From the NCBI GenBank assembly GCA_947462335.1, contig OX381704.1, positions 46,566,942 to 46,630,941 of the forward strand: a stretch of 64,000 nt of DNA, given 5' to 3'. This document shows, one piece after another, positions 56,879 to 64,000 of this stretch. Source of the stretch: Harmothoe impar. Lineage: Eukaryota; Annelida; Polychaeta; Phyllodocida; Polynoidae. Both the position numbers and the translations under genes were made by a program. Under the pieces are notes generated by a model. It was not told the DNA's origin. It saw nothing but the letters and a program-made list of their open reading frames with translations, and did not search any database. Numbering within the stretch: position 1 is the first letter of the stretch; each line of letters opens with the position of its first letter.

Positions 56879-59800
56879 CTGTAATTTGGAAAACATAAGT
56901 AGAACGATTGATAAGATAATGATCTGTACGAAAGACAGTGTCATGCTTTTGAATCATGGATGGTTGATCGATTTCTTGGGGGAAAGTTAGTGTTCACAAC
57001 CAATAAACGTTCTACGTATATTTAACACTCAGATAATTAATGCAACTTTCCTTTAATTTTACAATTTAATAGTGTTTTAGCACCTTACCCGATTTCCTCC
57101 CCGAGGTTAGGGTATAGTTCAGCCTTGTTTCCCTCTGTCTCTGCGCGGCCGGCGAACTCGGCATGGCGTGAGTTGTGAACACTTTTTAAGCGATGTGTCC
57201 ATAATGACAGAAGTGACTGGTTTCCTGAAGATCATGAGAAGCATAACGATTAGTGATTTTATAAGCAGGGTTATGTCTAAACTGAATCTATCTAATGTAA
57301 AATAGTAATATAGGATGTTGATTTTTAAACGACCCAATCATTCAAAGGTGTATCAACTGCAGAGGGCTGGCATGATGCATGACTGCAGCACTGGTGAGGC
57401 CTATTCATCAATGCGACAAAGAACATTACACATTAAGGATTAAAAAAAAAAACTAAAAAAAAAAAATATATCAAGGGCTACCTGGAGCTTTGCTGATAGA
57501 CTGGTCTAGTGCCGGCCGGGACCGCTTTAAAGGCGGCGAATCCCCTCGGTTCATTTCTGACCGCTCCCTCTCTGTTAAACGTGAATACCTACAGGAACGA
57601 GTACAAAATATAAAGTGTATGCACACCTCGATACTGTATTCGACGTAATTACCCCACAATGCGGTAACAAATACTATTAACACATAATACATTGTACTAA
57701 TTGTAATAACATGTACAGTAGTTAAAAGGGGTGTGTGTGCTTAAAAAGGATGTTTGGGCTAATTTCCCCGAATACAGTAATTGTTTTGAGACTGAAACAA
57801 TTCTTTTTCAAAGGCGTGTGTGCGCTTAAAAGGATATTTGTGACAATTTCCTCGAATGCGGTAATTGTTTTTGAGACTGTTACTCTCTTTTTTTCCAAAT
57901 TAAGATCAATTCAGGTATAGCTTACGATAATGAACTTTTTGAACATGTTTAAATAACCTTTCACAGAAGTCGATACACACAGGCAACACGACTCCAGAAG
58001 AAGAAGCCTTACTTGTCTAATTCCTTAAATGCCATAGTGGGGTCGGGTGACGTTGGTGTGTCAGGTTCCTTGGTCTCGGCGTCTTTGCTGGCCTTGCTTT
58101 TCTTGGGTGAGGAGGACTCTGACGGCTTCCTACACTCCAACAAACACTCCAGTACCTTCTCATGGTCCGGCGACGTGTCCGAGTAGTTACGTACAAACTT
58201 CTCCAACTCTGACCACATCTGGCGGTACTGCTCGTCTCTGAAATAACGCGTAATAATATGAATCAAATTCCTACACATATCGGTATACATGTATATTTAT
58301 ATCATTATTCCAATAACGAATAATGCACCACCTGGTCAGCGTTTCCAAAGGTACAAAATTAAAGTCATGAAAAAAAGGGGGAAATCTGACATTTATGATT
58401 TAACTCAAGTCAGATATTTGGATATGGGATGAAGCTTCCTAAAGGGTACAAACATGAAAGCATGCTAATGGCTGTCACAGTTACCTCTTGGGCCCCTTTC
58501 CGCGCGCCCCTGCAGCGGGTATGGGTAGCGGTTCGTTCTTACTCTCCATACTGACGAGGTGGTAGATGGCCTTACGACACTCCAACAGGTCGTCGTCATC
58601 CAAACGCTCCTTCACGATCAGGGTGGGCAGCGGGTCCAGTTGCTGTTAGAAATGCAGGATATAGAGTGGTCATTATTTACCGACAGGGAGGAGGGATGAA
58701 ACTCTGCGGCTCCGTCTCCTCCAGAAATTCACCCCTTCCCCCCTTTAAACTATATTGAACGTGCTAAAAGTGGGGCAAGATTTTTTACACACCCCTTAAG
58801 TGATGTCGCCCTTCATCCATTGATAATAAATGATCACTCCTTTTGTGAAAATGTGTGTTTTTATGCTTTAAATGCAAGAAGAAGCGACCAATGGTATTCC
58901 ATGAAGCCCAGGAAATCGGTAGCAGTATTTGTTCTTCATAGAAGCAAACATGAAATCGGTCCATCAATGGTGCTTAATTTGAATAGTAGTTGTGAAACCT
59001 TGATTTTTTTTTTACCTCATTTCTAGTCAATGCTACATGCGTAAAAGTTATTTCATATTTCATTAACCCGTTAATCAACGATCAAAGGTTTCAATCCAAA
59101 AGGGTCGGCACAGTGGGTGCCTCAATGCAGCACTGGCGAGTTACTCACCAGCGCTGCATTCATGCATCATACCGACAAACGGGGGTACAGTGCATTAAAG
59201 CAATACTCTAAACTACCCTAGATAGATAAGGACTCACAGACTGCATGTTGAAGATGATGGTGTCGCCGATCACCATGGGCCAGTAGCGCGTCAGACGCTC
59301 TACTTGTGCCTTGGCGCGTGTAATTGGCAGCTGGTCCTCGGACACCATGGCCACCGGCGCCAGGCGACAGTCCTTCATCAGCTCCCAAAAGTCCTGGAAA
59401 GTCAAACTGGGACTTTACTACTGGCGATAATCTACATTGACCTGGTGTTCCTGATCCACAATACCAGGTTCACAAAATTATTTCCACAATGAAGGGAAAA
59501 AAGCGTTTTCAGAATGCACCTACACTCATACATTTTGTTACCCCCTGCACATGTACAGGACATGTTCTTATTTGATATGCGTTAACAACAACAAAGGGTT
59601 TTGGAGGGATGCTATCCCTGTGCTAAAATGAGACCCTTTTTAAAAATTTTATACCCCTCCATTTAGACAAGTAATAACAGTAGTTACGTTGATTCTGTAG
59701 TCGGTGACGCGGCCGCCGCTACCCTCACTGATGGAGGGTGGGTCCTCTAGGATGGCGCGGGTGGTGGGCAGCACGTGGATGTGGATCTCACCGCCGTGAC

Positions 59801-62800
59801 TCGCCAACATGTGGGACAGCACCTTGGCACCTGACTTACGCGGCTGTTCTAACATGACGGCACGCCCGCTGAGGAGGAAGTTAGTGAGGCAGGACGAGGG
59901 GCGCGAGTTGACGTCTACCGGGGTGATGCGGTACGCACCACCACACGGGTGCAGCTCTAGGGGGGAGAGAGGCAAGTTTATTAAAAGTGTTTTTCTACTA
60001 TCTAATTTTTAAATGCCATATTAGCCATTAGTTTGATCTCAGTTTACACCTACTGCAATGCAAATTTACAAACATTACAACATTAGAGGACACCAGATGG
60101 AGATTACTCCATTAGTGGACACCAGATGGAGATTACTCCATTAGTGGACACCAGATGAAGATTACTCCATTAGTGGACACCAGATGGAGATTACTCCATT
60201 AGTGGACACCAGATGGAGATTACTCCATTGATGACTGAACATGAGATTTAGGAGTATTAAAGAGCTGATATGAAAACTGAGTTTCAGAAAGTGAACACTT
60301 TCCAACTCACCGACTGTGTTCGACTTGGGGGTACACCACTTTAAGGTCACTGTCTGTGTTCCGGGGATTTCTCGTGACGGCATAATTAACCCCTCCGGCG
60401 AGCCTGCAGCAAATATAAAACATTCATATACATCGCTCTGGGAAAATATTGGCCACTACTGTACAGTACTGCATTCATACATTATGCCTACCATACAGGT
60501 TGAAAAACTTGCAAAAGGACGGCAGGATGCAAATTACATGCCGGCTCAGCTTTGGTGCATAATGAAGATAAATGATCATGGGGCTTTGATGTATCACACA
60601 GTCTTTAAAGGGTTAAGCTTATTTCATTATCCCCATCAGTTTGGTATATTTACCCGTGTGTACGACGTCTATGTGAGCGAGGCGGTGGTGGAGCAGTTCC
60701 ACATCGTAGTTAGCTGAGGAACTCGCGTTCTGCTCCTCCTGTGGTCAAAATACATAGAGGAATGTAGAATAGATAAACCCAATTCTCTATCAATAAGTGT
60801 GTCTCATAGCTGTGTCATATAGGTAAGGGTCATGGTAAGGGTCATGGTTTAACAAGAGGGGCAGAAATAGTTCACCTGTTTTAAGTGAGAAATGATGCGC
60901 GTTACTGTACGTTAAATGACGCCCTAAGGCTAACGATTTCCGACCCCTCTGACTTTAAGCGTTTCTAGAATATATATTACAGGGTACCAGCATATGGCTT
61001 TTGACAGAAGCTACAACGTCTATTTATTTCTTTGTTTAAGACAACTATGATGTAGTGGATAGCTACCAGGGAAAGCAAAAGTTGGGTCAAGTTGGCCTTG
61101 TTACCTTCATGGGTATGCCGGTGACGGTGGTAGAGGTGAGGTCGTAGTGCTTCATGGCCAGTTCTACCAGTTTGGTGGCCACGTGGTGCCCGGACTGAGT
61201 CACCTGCACCTCCGAGGTCAGCAGACTGGACGTCTACAAGGACAAGTAACATGCACAACATGTACCAACATCAATCATTGTCTTCACTCTATTACAGTGT
61301 AGGAAACGTCTGAAAGACACAGAAACTTGATATTTTTTATATCCTTTGGTTGAGTTTGAAATTGAATTAAATAGAAAGTTGAATTGATTTAACTTGGTGA
61401 AATTACCAAGTAGCTGGCCAATGCTGCATTGAAGTGTCATGCCAACCTACAGTTCCATAGGGTCGGCACGATGCATGATGTGGTCCTAGGGTGTGGACTC
61501 CCCAGGGCTGCATTCATGGATCATGAATGAATGGTTTTAAAACCGACGGGTAAACTATATTACAGCATTATGTAGCCCATTATGGGCTTAAATGGCTATG
61601 TCGGAAATTAACTCTTTATTGCAACTTGTCCATTAACTAGGTAAATGACTTACCTCCGACCTGCCGCGTCCCGTCACCGAGGAATGCGTACCGACTGGCG
61701 TCACGTGCACCAGGCACAACTCACAGTGAGTCATCGGCATCAAACTGGTCAACAGAAATCAGGTCAAATGTGAAAATACGTTTTGTTGTTACCTTTTGCT
61801 AATGTTTACTATAAGTATCGATGAATATTTAAGAACTGTAAACCCAATACACAAACTCGAAACATAATATTTTGTAATAAATCCCATATTATTTTATCAC
61901 GTCAGTCATATCTTAAACTCCTACTATAGCAAGTGTTACAGTCATTTGTGACTAACTCTTCAATGTCGGCATTTGTCTTCATTGTACGATACTTTCTTTT
62001 GTTTTTGGCATGATGCATGACTGGATAAAGGGTACCTACTTATCTGTGGATGCGGCTAGCTTGTTGTGTTGTAGAAGAGAGTCGTGAACACACTCTTCTA
62101 ACGTCCTCGCATGTTGATCACTGTGTCAAAGAAAATACTATTTGGTACTGGTCCATATTGTTACACGGTAATAAGCTACCGATATTCCTTTTACAGTTAC
62201 TGTGACACGCTACATATACACTGCTACAGTTTTCCCCTGGGTGTTTTACACTTGAAAACCACTGACACGTGTTGTAATTCACCGCTTACTATAGAAGTAC
62301 AGACTCAAAAGGGAGGAACATGTTTATGATACATTGTACAAGATGTAAAACATGTTATTCATCATCACAGGTGTACATATATACCACTCAAAAACCAGTG
62401 CCGTGTTTGAAAGTCTGCATGTGGGTTATAATGTAAGCTATTTAAACGTGCAGTACAGTAAAGTAGATATTTATTTTCAGAACCCCTGTTCGGGTTATAG
62501 GGTTATGCCAAAGTCTCCATACGGGTTATAGGCGTGATGTGGGTTATATGCGGCAATTAACTGTACCGGTAATTCTTGCACACCGATTCCGTTGGGCATA
62601 TTTCCTCTGACTTACTTCTTGATGGTGGTGAGACAGATGATGCGGCCGGCATTACCGGTGAGGCCGGCCGAGTCGTTGAGCGAGGTGCGGCTCTTGTGCT
62701 GTTTGTGGGTGGGTTCACACATGATCTCCACTGCCTGAGATAGCCCATGCATAACCGTACAGTCATACCCTTCTCCCACCTTATTACGTGGGGGCCCCGC

Positions 62801-63632
62801 CTGGGCCAGGGCCAGTAGCATCTATATTAGGGAATGGTATACATACATTATTTCAATTAGTATAAGGGACTTGTTATGTTTAACTCAGTTTCGTGTCAAC
62901 CGGTATCAACCTTAAAACTATACAACAAACTAGACGTTGAATTTGAGGGTATTTGATTCTTTTCTTAGAATTGATACCAGAGAGTTTGAGTAGATTTAAT
63001 TTTAGAATTATAGCCAGAAATAACATCATTAATTACTGATATCCTTTACATATGTTTTAACATCATATATTAGATATTTTACTGTATCTGTTCCTAATAG
63101 TTGAGGAGACTGTCTGACTTACCGCCTGCAGTCCCTGGTCCTGTGGCTCCCAGGTTGTTAAAACACGAGCAACCGAGTCGCTGGTCACTATCCTGATCTA
63201 TAAATGAAATACACAAAGGTATTAAATGTCCTCCGTTGCCTCAGATTTAACGTGAAGTTATGTCAGATACCGCAGGCTACTTATCAAAACTTAGTATCTG
63301 TACAGAATATATCATAGACGGTACAAATGTACATATACCGTAAATCCTTTGTTATTGTTTATGACCCAGGTTTTATGAAACTAATTTATCTTTGATACTA
63401 TGACACTTACAAGTTTATCGGTGGGGAAGATGTCGTACACTATCCGGGCGTACTCTGCGGTAGCCTCCACGTTACACGTCCACAGCGTCTTGGCTATGGG
63501 TGCCTGGGGGATGATGCCGGTGGCCTGTCGCTTGCTGAACACATCAAACTCCAGAAGCTCCTTACTGGACTGCAGCAAGTGTGGGCTGCGGTCCAGCACC
63601 AGGACCGTCTTGTGAGAGTGGGGGCACGCCAT
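56848..63632 (-). CDS. INTS13: Integrator complex subunit 13 (asunder), 15 coding exons
   Basis: The spliced reading, with every GT-AG junction in phase, gives 687 codons plus stop, against about 706 residues in human INTS13. Similarity runs the full length: N-terminal SHKTVLVLD and the [15 protein letters not shown] block; the [12 protein letters not shown] and TITNIPMK-like TVTGIPMK segments; the highly conserved [20 protein letters not shown] block; [35 protein letters not shown]; and the C-terminal [10 protein letters not shown] segment with HAEFAGR. INTS13 belongs to the Integrator INTS10-13-14 module in the nucleus (snRNA 3'-end processing, transcription attenuation); its C-terminal part contacts the INTS4/9/11 cleavage module. 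Drosophila asunder also affects dynein at the nuclear envelope. The ATG at 63632 lies in CACCATGG, and a splice acceptor just upstream (about 63652) implies a non-coding first exon beyond the window. Coding exons: 63632-63411, 63197-63123, 62821-62616, 62120-62040, 61744-61654, 61233-61105, 60738-60654, 60403-60311, 59956-59688, 59393-59238, 58642-58485, 58237-58013, 57588-57482, 57224-57089, 56878-56848. Confidence 0.95.
57089..57224 (-). CDS. INTS13: INTS13 exon 14 (residues 633-678)
   Basis: Encodes [20 protein letters not shown] and EFAGR, matching the conserved C-terminal SLLSLWSNR block; leaves in phase 2 at GTAAGG. Confidence 0.9.
57352..57442. mobile_element. palindromic MITE fragment in an INTS13 intron
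   Basis: 'gggctggcatgatgcatgactgcagcactggtgag', then 'tgcgacaaagaacattacacattaaggatta'. Confidence 0.55.
57482..57588 (-). CDS. INTS13: INTS13 exon 13 (residues 597-633)
   Basis: Encodes [20 protein letters not shown], a basic linker with a likely nuclear localisation signal (LKRSR). Acceptor TGTAG, donor GTAGCC. Confidence 0.8.
58013..58237 (-). CDS. INTS13: INTS13 exon 12 (residues 522-597)
   Basis: Encodes [26 protein letters not shown] and a Ser/Lys-rich tail. The apparent stop at 58009-58011 lies inside the donor (AA|GTAAGG) and is not used. Confidence 0.9.
58485..58642 (-). CDS. INTS13: INTS13 exon 11 (residues 470-522)
   Basis: Encodes [20 protein letters not shown] through ARGKGPKR; leaves in phase 2 at GTAACT. 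Confidence 0.9.
59063..59205. mobile_element. palindromic MITE in an INTS13 intron, clearest hairpin copy
   Basis: 'catgatg'-type arms surround a near-perfect core: 'atgcagcactggcgagttac' directly followed by 'tcaccagcgctgcattcatgcatcataccgac'. Left terminus 'ttaacccgttaa' at about 59063; right part 'gtgcattaaagcaatac'. Confidence 0.75.
59238..59393 (-). CDS. INTS13: INTS13 exon 10 (residues 418-469)
   Basis: Encodes [13 protein letters not shown] and [18 protein letters not shown]; donor GTGAGT. Confidence 0.9.
59688..59956 (-). CDS. INTS13: INTS13 exon 9 (residues 328-417)
   Basis: The most conserved exon: [20 protein letters not shown], then [26 protein letters not shown] and EDPPSISEG. 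Confidence 0.95.
60088..60232. repeat. 29-bp minisatellite in an INTS13 intron, 5 units
   Basis: Five head-to-tail units starting GGACACCAGATGGAGATTAC, with one substitution in unit 3 and a changed end in unit 5. It lies in the intron between exons 8 and 9. Confidence 0.95.
60311..60403 (-). CDS. INTS13: INTS13 exon 8 (residues 297-328)
   Basis: Encodes [16 protein letters not shown]; donor GTGAGT, phase 1. Confidence 0.9.
60455..60616. mobile_element. palindromic MITE in an INTS13 intron
   Basis: 'tactgcattcatacattatgcctaccatacagg', then 'ggcaggatgcaaattacatgccggctcag', 'gcataatgaagata' and the terminus 'tctttaaagggttaa'. Confidence 0.55.
60654..60738 (-). CDS. INTS13: INTS13 exon 7 (residues 269-297)
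   Basis: Encodes [19 protein letters not shown]; leaves in phase 1 at GTAAAT. Confidence 0.9.
61105..61233 (-). CDS. INTS13: INTS13 exon 6 (residues 226-268)
   Basis: Encodes [19 protein letters not shown] through TVTGIPMK; donor GTAACA. Confidence 0.9.
61415..61590. mobile_element. palindromic MITE in an INTS13 intron
   Basis: 'ccaatgctgcattgaagtgtcatgccaacc', then 'agggtcggcacgatgcatgatg' and 'gggctgcattcatggatcatgaatgaatgg'. Confidence 0.55.
61654..61744 (-). CDS. INTS13: INTS13 exon 5 (residues 195-225)
   Basis: Encodes [12 protein letters not shown]; acceptor CAG, donor GTAAGT, leaves in phase 0. Confidence 0.85.
62040..62120 (-). CDS. INTS13: INTS13 exon 4 (residues 168-195)
   Basis: Encodes [20 protein letters not shown], the counterpart of the vertebrate RMLEDCVQETI segment. 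Donor GTAGGT. Confidence 0.85.
62616..62821 (-). CDS. INTS13: INTS13 exon 3 (residues 100-168)
   Basis: Begins [11 protein letters not shown] and contains [10 protein letters not shown], matching the vertebrate GNRGRIICIT block; leaves in phase 2 at GTAAGT. Confidence 0.9.
63123..63197 (-). CDS. INTS13: INTS13 exon 2 (residues 75-99)
   Basis: Encodes [16 protein letters not shown]...; acceptor TATAG, donor GTAAGT, phase 0 at both ends. Confidence 0.85.
63411..63632 (-). CDS. INTS13: INTS13 exon 1 (residues 1-74)
   Basis: Starts [10 protein letters not shown], ends at donor GTAAGT, phase 0. Carries [15 protein letters not shown]. Confidence 0.9.
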
Positions 63633-63652
63633 GGTGGGGTGTCTTTAAAATC

Positions 63653-64000
63653 CTAAAAATGACAATGTCAAAATAATTACCTTAGATCAAAGTGGGCACT
63701 CATCCTTCCTGCTTGACCTTAATTATTGGAAAACTGCTTCACCTCTTTATTAAATACAGATGAATTCTTTTAAAGTAAAGAAGGAAAAGCTACTTTAAAC
63801 TGGGGTGATTTTTTGGCTCTTTGGGGTGACTTTGGCTCAAAACATAAAAATGTGCTGCCAAAAGCCCTGCAGAATTCAATTAGACTTCAATAGGGAAGAT
63901 TATTATTTTAAACTTATATTGATAACAATCTTTTGTTGTAATGAGTTTTTTTTCTATATTTCAACAATGTAGTTGTATGAAATTCATGGCAGAGAAAGTG
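63653..64000. other. sequence upstream of INTS13 coding exon 1
   Basis: Probably intron, given the acceptor ATTTTTAG just before the short 5' leader. No promoter or leader exon is identified. Confidence 0.4.

Noticed and set aside
58009..58011. Stop codon as the true end of INTS13
   Set aside because: It overlaps a good splice donor in the right phase, and three further exons encode the conserved C-terminus.

Overview
The window is eukaryotic and looks like an invertebrate animal genome. The one clear host gene is a multi-exon metazoan INTS13/asunder gene with GT-AG introns. The rest is low-gene-density DNA full of MITEs, minisatellites and G/C homopolymer runs. A marine invertebrate deuterostome (lancelet or hemichordate/echinoderm type) is my guess; nothing in the window settles it.

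Region by region. 0.46-2.9 kb: a 2.45-kb non-autonomous DNA transposon with a matching 6-bp target duplication (AGTATG). 3-15.6 kb: no recognisable gene; copies of a palindromic MITE family (hairpin core GAGTTACTCGCCAG, ends TTAACCCTTTAAGG), a 25-bp minisatellite at 5.2-6.0 kb and several degenerate tandem arrays. 15670-25569: a 9,900-bp mobile element, the most interesting object here. 25.6-56.7 kb: repeats again, including two MITEs with target duplications, a 37-bp satellite, a composite element at 36.8-41.4 kb, a tRNA-like Pol III unit at 42.9 kb and a palindromic minisatellite at 51-52 kb. 56.7-63.6 kb, minus strand: INTS13, resolved into 15 coding exons whose phases all fit (687 codons plus stop).

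The 9.9-kb element has 82-bp terminal inverted repeats (2 mismatches, starting AGTAGTAT) and a perfect 6-bp target duplication (GCCGTT). It also carries a broken protein-primed DNA polymerase B gene, of which N-terminal zinc-finger and exonuclease-domain pieces remain. These features place it with the Maverick/Polinton (adintovirus-like) elements. No integrase, packaging ATPase, protease or capsid gene is visible, so it should be non-autonomous. Its intact genes are cargo: a ~525-aa protein with a long polyalanine tract and two C-terminal death-domain-like modules, and two inverted copies of an unrecognised 260-aa protein (about 90% identical, all indels in frame). The inverted copies make the element a near palindrome, arms about 17.0-18.6 and 22.9-24.9 kb. 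Just inside the termini lie dense arrays of recognisable transcription-factor motifs: ETS/CRE/CArG on the left, E2F/E-box/ETS/CCAAT on the right.

The working picture is a Polinton that lost its replication and virion genes but keeps, and has duplicated, putative cell-death/immune-modulating cargo. Whether the cargo is expressed or serves host or element cannot be told from sequence alone.
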